Origin: Clostridia bacterium
GTDB taxonomy: Bacteria > Bacillota > Clostridia > Oscillospirales > CAG-382
Assembly (NCBI GenBank): GCA_017959195.1
Contig: JAGDBE010000095.1
Coordinates: forward strand, 1-14,216
Length of the DNA: 14,216 nt
Direction of reading: 5' to 3'
Shown: positions 6,767-14,216 of the stretch, piece by piece
Position numbering within the stretch: the stretch's first letter is position 1
How the letters are laid out: every line of letters begins with the position of its first letter
Translations under genes and position numbers: made by a program
Notes under the pieces: model-generated
What the model saw: the letters and a program-made list of their open reading frames with translations, nothing else
The model's database searches: none
Told to the model about the DNA's origin: nothing

Positions 6767-7474
6767 TTGCAGAAAACCGTACGGGATTTTGAAGAAAAAA
6801 CGGGTTACGTCTTTAAAGACAAAAATTTAATACTTACCGCGTTCACCCATTCCTCTTTTTCAAACGAAAAGAAGGCGAAGGGTGAAGACGTGCGCTGCAA
6901 CGAGAGGCTCGAATTCCTCGGAGACTCCGTTTTATCGCTTATTGCAAGCGTATATCTCTTCAAGGAAAACAGAAACCTCTTTGAAGGCGATCTCACCAAA
7001 ATCCGCGCGGGCATAGTCTGCGAAAACGCCCTTTACGAATATGCAAAAGAGATTGACCTCGGCTCGTTTCTCCTTCTCGGCAAGGGTGAGGAAAACACCG
7101 GCGGCAGAGAGAGAAAATCCATTCTCGCGGACGCTTTTGAAGCGACGATTGCCGCGATTTATCTCGACGGCGGTTTTGAAAAGGCGCGCGAATACGTGCT
7201 TCCCTTTATAAGCGCCGCCGCGGAAAAACTTATCGGAAACGGCAGCACCGAGGATTACAAGACCGTGCTTCAGAAATTCATTCAGCAGGGACGCGGAGAC
7301 ATTCTCGAATACACCACGGTTAGCGAAAGCGGGCCCTCGCACAACAAGATTTTCGAGGTCCAGGTTACCTTGAACAACAACGTCATCGGAAGAGGTTCCG
7401 GTTACTCCAAAAGAGAGGCCGAACAGCAGGCTGCGAAAGAAGCCTTATCCTTATTCGGCGACATAAAACTGTGA
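6767..7474 (+). CDS. rnc: Ribonuclease III
   Basis: Cuts double-stranded RNA, maturing rRNA precursors and processing mRNAs and antisense RNA duplexes. The 235-residue protein has the standard two-domain layout. The nuclease domain (about 1-155) carries the signature NERLEFLGDSVL at 45-56 with Glu49 and Asp53, and the second metal-binding pair Asp122 and Glu125 in LADAFEATIAAIYLDGG (120-136). The double-stranded RNA-binding domain (about 161-232) begins with DYKTVLQKFIQQ, includes SGPSHNKIFEVQV (188-200) and ends with YSKREAEQQAAKEAL (213-227). Translation appears to start at TTG 6767, preceded by AGAAGGG (6754-6760); there is no ATG nearby that keeps the N-terminal helix. The last codons overlap the next gene's start (TGATG at 7472-7476), indicating coupling. 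Its place upstream of smc and ftsY matches many Firmicutes. Confidence 0.98.
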   Translation: MQKTVRDFEEKTGYVFKDKNLILTAFTHSSFSNEKKAKGEDVRCNERLEFLGDSVLSLIASVYLFKENRNLFEGDLTKIRAGIVCENALYEYAKEIDLGSFLLLGKGEENTGGRERKSILADAFEATIAAIYLDGGFEKAREYVLPFISAAAEKLIGNGSTEDYKTVLQKFIQQGRGDILEYTTVSESGPSHNKIFEVQVTLNNNVIGRGSGYSKREAEQQAAKEALSLFGDIKL

Positions 7475-8520
7475 TGGAAAAGCACATTAACGTCCCGGTT
7501 TTCATTCCCCACGAGGGCTGCAAAAACGACTGCGTTTTCTGCAATCAGCGCACCATTACGGGAGTACGGAACTCCGCGGACCGCGACATACGTCCCGAAA
7601 TCGACCGCGTGCTTGCAACCTTTGGGGGCAAGACCGAAAATGCGGAAATCGCATTTTTCGGGGGAAGCTTTACGGGAATCGAAAGGCCGCTTATGATAAA
7701 GTTACTCGACGTTGCGTACGAGTATGTCAAAGAAGGAAAAGTCTCATCCGTAAGGCTTTCCACGCGGCCGGACTACATAGACGAAGAAATTCTCGATATA
7801 TTGAAATCGCGCGGAGTCACCGACATTGAGCTCGGCCTTCAGAGCATGAGAAACTCGGTGCTTTTATCTTCAAACAGAGGGCACACTGCCGAGTGCTCCG
7901 AAAAGGCGTGCGAGCTTATCAAAAAATACGGTTTTATTCTCACGGGGCAGATGATGATAGGGCTTCCCTCCTCGACTTTATCCGACGAGGTTTACACGGC
8001 GGAAAAAATAGTATCGATGCGATGCGACTGTGCGAGAATTTATCCGACCGTCGTTTTTGAGCACACGAAGCTTTGCGAGATGGCGAAAAGCGGCGCGTAC
8101 GTTCCGCTTACGGTTGAAGACGCGGTAATCCGCAGCGCCGCGGTTTACAAAGTTTTCGTAAAAAACGGCGTCAAGGTTTTAAGGATAGGTTTACAGGCGA
8201 CGGAAGCGCTTGAAAAAAGCGAAAACGTCTATGCGGGCGCCAACCACAGTGCGCTCGGAGAACTGGTTTTGGGCGAATACTACGCCGGCATAATAAGAGA
8301 TAATCTTGATTTCATATCGGAAAACTCGGGAAAGAAAAAAATACTTATTCTGAACTGCGCGCCCGGCGAGCAATCAAAGGTTGCGGGGCAGAAAAAGAAA
8401 AACGTTTCGATGATAAAAGAAAGTCTGAAAATTCGGAATGCGTTCTACGGCGCAATAAAGATAATTCCCGACGAAGCCGTTTCCAAAAACACTCTGAAAT
8501 TTGAATTTTACGACTTATAA
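7474..8520 (+). CDS. Radical SAM protein, Elp3-like, without an acetyltransferase domain
   Basis: A 348-residue radical SAM enzyme. The cluster-binding motif is CKNDCVFC (Cys16, Cys20, Cys23), i.e. CX3CX2C. Next come FFGGSFTGI (61-69, the GGE-like SAM-binding strand), LSTRPDYID (95-103), IELGLQSM (118-125), QMMIGLPSS (159-167) and RIYPTVVFEHTKL (188-200), blocks that resemble the radical SAM half of the Elp3 tRNA-modification enzyme and its COG1243-type relatives. Elp3 proteins are near 550 residues because of a C-terminal GNAT acetyltransferase; nothing of that kind is present here. The substrate is unknown; a role in RNA modification is an inference from the Elp3 likeness and the neighbouring rnc. 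ATG 7474 overlaps the rnc stop by one base; GTG 7471, one codon earlier, is an alternative. smc follows after 30 bases. Confusion with HemN-like proteins is possible in automatic annotation. Confidence 0.88.
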   Translation: MEKHINVPVFIPHEGCKNDCVFCNQRTITGVRNSADRDIRPEIDRVLATFGGKTENAEIAFFGGSFTGIERPLMIKLLDVAYEYVKEGKVSSVRLSTRPDYIDEEILDILKSRGVTDIELGLQSMRNSVLLSSNRGHTAECSEKACELIKKYGFILTGQMMIGLPSSTLSDEVYTAEKIVSMRCDCARIYPTVVFEHTKLCEMAKSGAYVPLTVEDAVIRSAAVYKVFVKNGVKVLRIGLQATEALEKSENVYAGANHSALGELVLGEYYAGIIRDNLDFISENSGKKKILILNCAPGEQSKVAGQKKKNVSMIKESLKIRNAFYGAIKIIPDEAVSKNTLKFEFYDL

Positions 8521-8521
8521 T
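8494..8521 (+). promoter_or_regulatory. Possible internal promoter before smc
   Basis: A perfect TATAAT occurs at 8516-8521, spanning the stop codon of the radical SAM gene, with CTGAAA (8494-8499, four of six to TTGACA) 16 bases upstream. Transcription would begin near 8528, about 23 bases before the smc TTG start. The -10 box overlaps a Leu-stop coding sequence that gives this word by chance fairly often, so the call is tentative. Confidence 0.27.
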
Positions 8522-8550
8522 TTGCATTTTTAAGCGAAGGGGAACAAATT

Positions 8551-11500
8551 TTGTACTTAAAAGCACTTGAAATGAGAGGTTTCAAATCCTTTCCGGACAA
8601 AACGCGCCTTGATTTTGAAAAAGGCATTACCGCGATTGTCGGTCCTAACGGCAGCGGAAAATCAAATATTTCCGACGCGGTGCGCTGGGTGCTCGGAGAG
8701 ATGTCGGCAAAAACGCTCAGAGGCTCCAAAATGGAAGACGTCGTTTTTGCGGGTACGGCGAAGCGCTCTCAGACCGGCTTCTGTGAAGTTTCAATTATAA
8801 TCGACAACTCGGAAAACGAGCTTCCGGAAGATGCGAAAGAAGTTAAAATCACGAGAAAATATTTCCGCTCCGTCGAAAGCGAATACAGAATAAACGACAG
8901 GCCGTCGCGCCTTAAAGACATATACGAGCTTTTCCTTAACACCGGCATAGGCAGAGAAGGTTATTCGGTTATAGGTCAGGGAAAAATCTCCGAAGTCCTC
9001 TCTCAGAAAAGCGACGAGAGGCGCCACATTTTCGAGGAGGCGGCGGGAATTTCAAAATTCCGCTACCGCAAGAACGACGCCGAAAAAAAACTTATAGAGA
9101 CCGACACGAACTTAGTCCGTCTGACCGACATCGTTTCGGAAATCTCAACGCGGCTTACTCCGCTTGAAAAGGAAGCGGAAAACGCGAAGATATATCTTGA
9201 ACTCGCGGGCAGAAAAAAGGAGCTTGAGGTTTCGTTATGGGTGGACAAGCTCTCTAAATTCCACTCGGAAACCGACGCGCTTGAAAAGGATTACACCGAG
9301 GCTAAGGAAAACTACTCGGCAAAACAGCGCGAACTTGAGCTTCTCGACTCGTCGATTGACGGTCTTTTCAACAAAAAGCAATTCTTAAATGCGAAAGCGG
9401 AAAGCGTACGCGGGGAATTATCTCTTCTCGAAGAGGAGCGCAACCGTCTTGAAAACGCGCGGTCCCTTGCTACTAACGACATATCGCACCACAACGAGAA
9501 AAAGAGCGGAATTGCAGGCGAAATCAGTTTTCTCTCCACGTCCGAGACGGAAAAGCTGCAAAGCGACATTGAAGAAGCGCAAAAAACGGTCGAGGAAAAG
9601 AAAAAATTACTCGAAAGTGCGGAAAAAGAGCTTGAAAAGGCGTCGGAGGAAGCGGAAAAGTTAGGAAAAGAATTTGCCGACGCAGAAAAACTCTTACAGG
9701 AAAAGGTCGACGAAATCCGTGTTGAAAACGAGAAGCTGACGGAGCTGCGCATAAGCGAAGCGGAAAAGCTCAACTTTGAAAAGTCGGAAGCGCAGCGCAA
9801 GGAATTCTTAAATTCCGAAATCGAAAAGGCGAAAGCCGAGCTTGAACAGGCGCAGAATTATCTAAAAGCCGCGCAGAAACGCAAAAAAGAGGCACAGGAA
9901 GAAAAGACCTCCATTCTCGCGGACATTGAAGAAGAAAAGAAAGAGCTCGACAAGTTAACCGACAAAAAGGCGGAATACGCGGCCCTTAAAAACGATTATG
10001 CGGCGCAGTACGCGTCAGCTCTTCACAGAAAAGAGACTCTCGAAAAGACGGAGGCCATGCTTGAAGGCTATCCGAACAGTGTAAAAGCGGTACTCAATTC
10101 AAAAGAGCTTCCCGGAATATGCGGTCCGGTATCGAAGATTTTCTCGGTACCCGAAGAATACGTAACTGCAATCGAAACCGCGCTTGGAGCCGCCGTTTCC
10201 AACATTGTCGTGGAAGACGAGGAATGCGCGAAAAAGGCAATCGCCTTCTTAAAAGACTCGAACGCCGGCAGAGCGACGTTTCTGCCCCTTACTTCGATTT
10301 CGGGAAAGAGCGTTTCCGACAACGTAAGCGCCTCTTTCGGCTTTTGCGGAATTGCAAGCTCGGTTATAGGATACGACAAAAAATACGAAAAAGTTGCGGA
10401 ATATCTGCTCGGACGCACGATAATCTGCGACAACATAGACAACGCCTCAAAGACGGCGGGTAAATTCTCGTACAAATACAAGACGGTTACCCTTGACGGT
10501 CAGGTCATAAACGCGGGCGGCTCGTACACGGGCGGCTCATCGTCAAAGACAGGCATTCTTTCGAGAAGTTCAGACATCGCAAATCTCGAAAAACTTATAG
10601 CAAAAACTTTAAAAGATGCAAAGGCGTTAAACGGAAAGATTGCGGAAAACGCTTCCGACATCGCTTCGTCGGAGGAATACATAGAAAGTCTCAAAAACGA
10701 CCTTCTCAACGCCGACGCTTCGTTCTACAAGAGCGAAAGCGACATAGATTTACAAAACGAGCACATCGAAACATGCTCTTCGCGGCTTAAAAACATGAAA
10801 GAGCGGCTGCTCGAATCGGAAGCGGACAAAATCAAGGAGCACCTTGCCGAAATCAAAGCACAGAGGCAGAAATCCGAAGAGCTTGTTTCTTCTCTCGAAG
10901 AGGAAAAGAAAGTTCTTGACGCGAATGCCGACGAGTTATACTTAAAGCTCGGTGAAGCGACGGAAAAGAAGTCGCAAATACAGATAAATCTCGTTGCCGC
11001 GCGCAAAGACGCTGAAAGCGCAAGCGCCGCAATCAAAACAGCAAACCAGAGAAAAGAGCAGAATGAAGAGCGCATCGCTTCCCTCAAAAAAGAGCTTGAA
11101 GAAATAGACTCGCGTCTTTCCGGCATTGCTTTCGACATTGAAAACAACGAAAAAGAGACGGAAAAGATTAAGCTTACGGTTGAGGAAAAGAAGAAGGCGT
11201 TAAACGACTACATAGAAGAGGCGTCTTCCCTCGAAGCGCAGTCGACGGTCAAGCGCGAAAGCCAGAAGGACCTCATACGCGACAAGGAAGTTTTCTTTGA
11301 AATAATGACTAAGCTCGAATCGAAGCTCGAAAAGGCAAGAAACGAGTACGACACCCTCACGTCGAAGTTATTTGAGGAATATTCCCTCTCCTTCTCGGAG
11401 GCGCTCTCCTTAAACTTCCCGCCGCCCGAAAAATCTTCCGAAAGGGAGCTTTCTTCGATAAGGTCGAAGATAAAGGCACTCGGAAACATAAACGTAAACG

Positions 11501-12099
11501 CGGTGGAAGAGTATGCGGAAACCAAAAAGCGCTACGACTTCATGCAGGGTCAGATAACCGACTTGCAGGACGCGAAAAAGTCGCTTGAAAACATCATACG
11601 CCGTTTGGAAAACGACATGAAGAAGATGTTCTCGGAGGCGATTGTAAAGATAAACGCAAGCTTCAAGGAAGTTTTTTCCGAACTTTTCGGCGGCGGAAAC
11701 GCGGACATCGTGATTTCGGACCCCGAAAACATGCTTGAATCGGGCATTGAGATAAACATTCAGCCCCCCGGAAAGACGGTAAAGAACATATCGCTCCTTT
11801 CCGGCGGAGAGCAGGCGTTTACCGCCATTGCGCTGTATTTTGCGATTCTCAAGGTCAATCCCGCGCCTTTCTACGTCTTCGACGAGATTGAGGCGGCGCT
11901 CGACGACATTAACGTCAACCGTTTCGCCGCTTACTTAAAGAAGAATTCGGACACGCAGTTCATCATCATCACCCACCGCAGGGGCACCATGGAAATCTCC
12001 GACACCATGTACGGCGTTACCATGCAGGAAAAGGGCGTTTCCACTTTCTTAAAGGTCAACCTCGACGACGTTGAAAAGAAGACGGGAGTCGAACTTTAA
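8551..12099 (+). CDS. smc: Smc, chromosome segregation/condensation ATPase
   Basis: The ATPase core of the bacterial SMC-ScpAB condensin, which extrudes DNA loops and helps align and separate sister chromosomes. At 1182 residues it is full length (B. subtilis Smc is 1186). The N-terminal head has Walker A GPNGSGKSN at 31-39 and the typical block GYSVIGQGKISEVL. A long Glu/Lys/Ala-rich coiled coil runs from about 170 to 500; the hinge spans about 503-665, ending with the conserved glycine-rich AGGSYTGG (655-662); a second coil follows to about 1020. The C-terminal head contains ALGNINVNAVEEY, the ABC signature LSGGEQAFTAIAL (from about 1082) and Walker B YVFDEIEAALDD with Asp1111 and Glu1112. 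Starts at TTG 8551 behind AAGGGGA (8537-8543); the first residues MYLKALEMRGFKSF match the family N-terminus. ftsY starts 14 bases after the stop. Confidence 0.98.
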   Translation: MYLKALEMRGFKSFPDKTRLDFEKGITAIVGPNGSGKSNISDAVRWVLGEMSAKTLRGSKMEDVVFAGTAKRSQTGFCEVSIIIDNSENELPEDAKEVKITRKYFRSVESEYRINDRPSRLKDIYELFLNTGIGREGYSVIGQGKISEVLSQKSDERRHIFEEAAGISKFRYRKNDAEKKLIETDTNLVRLTDIVSEISTRLTPLEKEAENAKIYLELAGRKKELEVSLWVDKLSKFHSETDALEKDYTEAKENYSAKQRELELLDSSIDGLFNKKQFLNAKAESVRGELSLLEEERNRLENARSLATNDISHHNEKKSGIAGEISFLSTSETEKLQSDIEEAQKTVEEKKKLLESAEKELEKASEEAEKLGKEFADAEKLLQEKVDEIRVENEKLTELRISEAEKLNFEKSEAQRKEFLNSEIEKAKAELEQAQNYLKAAQKRKKEAQEEKTSILADIEEEKKELDKLTDKKAEYAALKNDYAAQYASALHRKETLEKTEAMLEGYPNSVKAVLNSKELPGICGPVSKIFSVPEEYVTAIETALGAAVSNIVVEDEECAKKAIAFLKDSNAGRATFLPLTSISGKSVSDNVSASFGFCGIASSVIGYDKKYEKVAEYLLGRTIICDNIDNASKTAGKFSYKYKTVTLDGQVINAGGSYTGGSSSKTGILSRSSDIANLEKLIAKTLKDAKALNGKIAENASDIASSEEYIESLKNDLLNADASFYKSESDIDLQNEHIETCSSRLKNMKERLLESEADKIKEHLAEIKAQRQKSEELVSSLEEEKKVLDANADELYLKLGEATEKKSQIQINLVAARKDAESASAAIKTANQRKEQNEERIASLKKELEEIDSRLSGIAFDIENNEKETEKIKLTVEEKKKALNDYIEEASSLEAQSTVKRESQKDLIRDKEVFFEIMTKLESKLEKARNEYDTLTSKLFEEYSLSFSEALSLNFPPPEKSSERELSSIRSKIKALGNINVNAVEEYAETKKRYDFMQGQITDLQDAKKSLENIIRRLENDMKKMFSEAIVKINASFKEVFSELFGGGNADIVISDPENMLESGIEINIQPPGKTVKNISLLSGGEQAFTAIALYFAILKVNPAPFYVFDEIEAALDDINVNRFAAYLKKNSDTQFIIITHRRGTMEISDTMYGVTMQEKGVSTFLKVNLDDVEKKTGVEL

Positions 12100-12113
12100 T
12101 CAAGGAGAACAAA

Positions 12114-13025
12114 ATGGGATTTTTTGAAAGACTGAAACAGGGGCTTAAAAAGACAAAAGACTCGGTTATCGGTCAGATAAACGGCGTTTTTAAAAGTTTT
12201 TCGAAGGCCGACGAGGAAATGCTCGAGGAGCTTGAAGAAATCCTCATAGCGTCCGACGTCGGAATAGGCGGCGCCGAAAAGATTATCGGAAAACTGAGAA
12301 CCAACTTAAAGGAAAAGAAAATAAGCGAGCCGGAAGAAGCAAAAGCCGAGCTTTTCGCCATAATTGAAGAGGTTATCGGCGAAGACGAGTCTTTGAATCT
12401 TTCGACCAGTCCGTCGGTCATATTCGTTATCGGCGTAAACGGCGTCGGAAAGACGACTTCCATCGCAAAGCTTGCCTACATGCTTAAAAACGAGGGCAAG
12501 ACCGTAGCGCTCGCCGCGGCGGACACGTTCAGAGCCGCAGCCGCAGACCAGCTTGAAATCTGGGCTGAGCGCGTGGGCGTGCCGATTATAAAGCACACGG
12601 AAGGTTCAGACCCCGCGTCCGTGGTTTACGACGCCGCGAACTACGTTAAAAGCCGCAAAATCGACGTTCTCATAGTTGACACCGCGGGACGTCTTCACGT
12701 CAAGAAAAATCTTATGGACGAGCTTGCAAAAATGATGCGCGTTCTCGAAAGGGAGCTTCCAGACGCGGCGAAAGAAACGCTTCTCGTACTTGATGCTGTA
12801 ACCGGTCAGAACGCCATAAATCAGGCGAAGGAATTTACCGGCACAACCGAAATCACGGGTATAATATTGACGAAGCTTGACGGCACCGCGAAGGGCGGAA
12901 TCATCATTTCGGTAAAATCGGAGCTCGGAATTCCCGTAAAATTCATAGGAGTCGGAGAGCAGATGGACGACTTACAGCCGTTTTGCGCAAAGACGTTTAT
13001 AAAAGCTCTGTTTGACGAACAATAA
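12114..13025 (+). CDS. ftsY: FtsY, signal recognition particle receptor GTPase
   Basis: Receives ribosome-SRP complexes at the cytoplasmic membrane and hands nascent membrane proteins to the translocon. The 303-residue protein has an N domain (about 1-95, four-helix bundle with amphipathic N-terminus MGFFERLKQGLKKTKDS) and a GTPase G domain with all motifs: P-loop GVNGVGKTT at 107-115, DTFRAAA at 137-143, DTAGR at 189-193, TKLD at 253-256 and GVGE at 279-282. It lacks the long acidic A domain of E. coli FtsY, as is usual in Firmicutes. AAGGAGA (12102-12108) precedes ATG 12114. It follows smc directly, as in B. subtilis, and the next gene's ribosome binding site overlaps its stop codon region. 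Distinguished from Ffh by the absence of an M domain. Confidence 0.98.
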   Translation: MGFFERLKQGLKKTKDSVIGQINGVFKSFSKADEEMLEELEEILIASDVGIGGAEKIIGKLRTNLKEKKISEPEEAKAELFAIIEEVIGEDESLNLSTSPSVIFVIGVNGVGKTTSIAKLAYMLKNEGKTVALAAADTFRAAAADQLEIWAERVGVPIIKHTEGSDPASVVYDAANYVKSRKIDVLIVDTAGRLHVKKNLMDELAKMMRVLERELPDAAKETLLVLDAVTGQNAINQAKEFTGTTEITGIILTKLDGTAKGGIIISVKSELGIPVKFIGVGEQMDDLQPFCAKTFIKALFDEQ

Positions 13026-13035
13026 GGACGGAAAA

Positions 13036-13677
13036 ATGGAAAACAACGAAATAATCGAAATAATAGCGGCGACCAAAAACGCGCACAAGGTTAAAGAGCT
13101 CGGAGAGATGTTAAATCTTGACCGCATAAAGCTCAAAAGTCTTTCGGACATGGACTTTTCGGGAGAAATTGAGGAAAACGGCTCGACTTTCGAAGAAAAC
13201 GCGCTCATCAAGGCGGAAACGGTCTGCAAATTATACGGAAAACCCTCTCTTGCCGACGATTCCGGCTTATGCGTCGATTTTCTTTCGGGTGCGCCCGGCA
13301 TTTATTCGGCAAGATACGCGTCGGTCGGAAATGAAAACGCGACGGACAAAGACAACGTCAACAAGCTTCTTTACGAGCTTAAAGGCGTGCCCGAAAAGGA
13401 CCGCACGGCAAAGTTTGTATGCGTGCTTGCTCTCGTATTTCCCGACGGCAGAAAGATCACCGTTAAAGGCGAGTGCAACGGCTCTATAACCTTTGACGAA
13501 AGAGGTTTTGACGGTTTCGGCTACGACCCGGTATTCTACTACCCGCCGTTATGCAAAACCTTTGCGGAAATGAGCGAGGGTGAAAAAAACTCGGTGAGCC
13601 ACAGAAAAAACGCCGTGGATTTACTTAAAAAGGAACTTATTGACATTTTTAACGTCGAAACTACAGGAAAGGATTAA
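13036..13677 (+). CDS. rdgB: RdgB/HAM1-type dITP/XTP pyrophosphatase
   Basis: Hydrolyses non-canonical purine nucleoside triphosphates (dITP, ITP, XTP) to monophosphate and pyrophosphate, keeping deaminated bases out of DNA and RNA. The 213-residue protein shows the family blocks in order: AATKNAHKVKE at 11-21, ENGSTFEENALIKA at 47-60, SLADDSGLCVD at 71-81 with the catalytic Asp pair 74-75, GIYSARY at 88-94, RGFDGFGYDPVF at 156-167, and FAEMSEGEKNSVSHR at 176-190 ending in the conserved Ser-His-Arg. ATG 13036 is chosen because AAGGACGG (13024-13031) lies five bases upstream; the frame is open eight codons further to 13012, which would run into the end of ftsY and lacks support. Three bases separate its stop from yhbY. 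Cytoplasmic. Confidence 0.96.
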   Translation: MENNEIIEIIAATKNAHKVKELGEMLNLDRIKLKSLSDMDFSGEIEENGSTFEENALIKAETVCKLYGKPSLADDSGLCVDFLSGAPGIYSARYASVGNENATDKDNVNKLLYELKGVPEKDRTAKFVCVLALVFPDGRKITVKGECNGSITFDERGFDGFGYDPVFYYPPLCKTFAEMSEGEKNSVSHRKNAVDLLKKELIDIFNVETTGKD

Positions 13678-13680
13678 AAC

Positions 13681-13986
13681 ATGTCGGCACAGAATTTGAC
13701 TTCAAAGGAGCGCGCATACCTGCGCTCGCTTGCAAACACGGAAGACGCCATTTTCCAGTTCGGAAAAGACGGGCTCTCGGACAACTTCATAAAGCAGATA
13801 GACGACGCGCTGAATGCGCGGGAACTCATAAAGATAAGCATTCTCGAAAACGCCGGCGTTACCGCAAAGGAGCTCGCAGCACAGATTTGCGAAAAGGCGG
13901 ACTGTCAGAGCGTTCAGATAATAGGCAGAAAAATCGTCTTTTACCGTCAGGCAAAAGACAAGGACAAGAGAAAAATCAAGTTTTGA
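13681..13986 (+). CDS. yhbY: YhbY-type CRM-domain RNA-binding protein
   Basis: A 101-residue single CRM (CRS1-YhbY) domain protein; relatives associate with pre-50S ribosomal particles, and a ribosome-assembly role is inferred from them. It starts LTSKERAYLRSLAN (6-19), the standard family opening, followed by FQFGKDGLSDNFIKQIDDAL (25-44) that holds the GxxG RNA-contact loop Gly28-Lys-Asp-Gly31, ELIKISI (48-54) and the closing strand IIGRKIVFYRQ (80-90). A basic tail, KDKDKRKIKF, ends the protein. AGGAAAGGA (13665-13673) precedes ATG 13681 and overlaps the end of the previous gene. The order yhbY then nadD is common in Firmicutes, where the pair leads into yqeK and rsfS, which may lie beyond the window. 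Confidence 0.94.
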   Translation: MSAQNLTSKERAYLRSLANTEDAIFQFGKDGLSDNFIKQIDDALNARELIKISILENAGVTAKELAAQICEKADCQSVQIIGRKIVFYRQAKDKDKRKIKF

Positions 13987-13990
13987 CAAG

Positions 13991-14216
13991 ATGAAAATAG
14001 GACTTTTCGGCGGCTCGTTCAACCCGCCGCACATAGGACACACTTTAATAGCAAAAGACTTCTATTATGCGTCAAACGTCGATTTGCTCATAATAATGCC
14101 CGCGTACATCTCCCCTTTCAAGGGGAAAACCGACGTGGGTGCCGAAACAAGGCTTGAGATGGCAAAGCTTGCGTTTCTGCCTCTCGGAGAAGAAGGCATT
14201 TGCTACAAGGTCAGCG
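13991..14216 (+). CDS. nadD: NadD, nicotinate-nucleotide adenylyltransferase (N-terminal part, cut by window end)
   Basis: Joins AMP from ATP to nicotinic acid mononucleotide, giving deamido-NAD in NAD synthesis. The 75 codons present begin MKIGLFGGSFNPPHIGH, with the nucleotidyltransferase HxGH signature at His14-His17 in the NadD-specific context GGSFNPPHIGH (CoaD would read GSFDP.T.GH). The substrate-loop region MPAYISPFKG (36-45) corresponds to the family's P..PPHK segment with Phe replacing His, and ETRLEMAKLAF (52-62) matches the following helix. Full enzymes have about 190-215 residues, so the C-terminal two thirds lies outside the window. ATG 13991 is four bases after the yhbY stop with no strong ribosome binding site, pointing to coupled translation. 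Confidence 0.93.
   Translation, partial: MKIGLFGGSFNPPHIGHTLIAKDFYYASNVDLLIIMPAYISPFKGKTDVGAETRLEMAKLAFLPLGEEGICYKVS

Noticed and set aside
9540..9980. Repetitive GAA/AAG-rich DNA inside smc as a tandem repeat
   Set aside because: It is the codon pattern of the Glu/Lys-rich coiled coil; no exact repeat unit recurs at constant spacing.
1..14216. CRISPR array, transposon, phage, tRNA/rRNA, toxin-antitoxin or defence genes
   Set aside because: All convincing reading frames belong to recognisable housekeeping families, the gaps are too short for more genes, and I saw no spaced direct repeats, terminal inverted repeats or tRNA-like folds.

Overview
This window reads as a housekeeping block from an anaerobic, low-to-mid GC Firmicute, most likely a member of the Clostridia. 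The grounds are the gene order (plsX, rnc, an Elp3-like radical SAM gene, smc, ftsY, then rdgB, yhbY, nadD), strong AAGGAGA/GGAGG-type ribosome binding sites, use of GTG and TTG starts, and the presence of the MEP isoprenoid pathway genes ispD and ispF. Species cannot be named from this sequence alone.

Layout. At the left end, on the minus strand, lie ispF (only its first 42 codons are in the window) and ispD, overlapping by one base. A roughly 300-base AT-rich divergent intergenic region (about 896-1203) follows; it holds a good forward promoter and four copies of the 8-mer ATTGTTAA. From 1204 to the right edge every gene is on the plus strand and closely spaced (from a 1-base overlap to 59 bases between genes): TrmH/SpoU-family RNA methyltransferase, dprA, topA, plsX, rnc, radical SAM protein, smc, ftsY, rdgB-type nucleotide pyrophosphatase, yhbY, and nadD, which runs off the right end.

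How the genes fit together. The region mixes core information-processing jobs: RNA modification and processing (RNA methyltransferase, RNase III, YhbY and possibly the radical SAM enzyme), DNA topology and chromosome organisation (TopA, Smc), DNA uptake/recombination (DprA), protein targeting to the membrane (FtsY), phospholipid precursor synthesis (PlsX), nucleotide-pool cleaning (RdgB), NAD synthesis (NadD) and isoprenoid synthesis (IspD/IspF). The rnc-smc-ftsY neighbourhood is a well-known Firmicute arrangement; the usual acpP gene between plsX and rnc is absent here.

I found no mobile element, phage gene, CRISPR array, tRNA, rRNA, toxin-antitoxin pair or defence system. I do not think the window contains a new system. 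The items most worth a second look are the ATTGTTAA repeat cluster in the divergent promoter region, the radical SAM gene of undefined function between rnc and smc, and the missing acpP.
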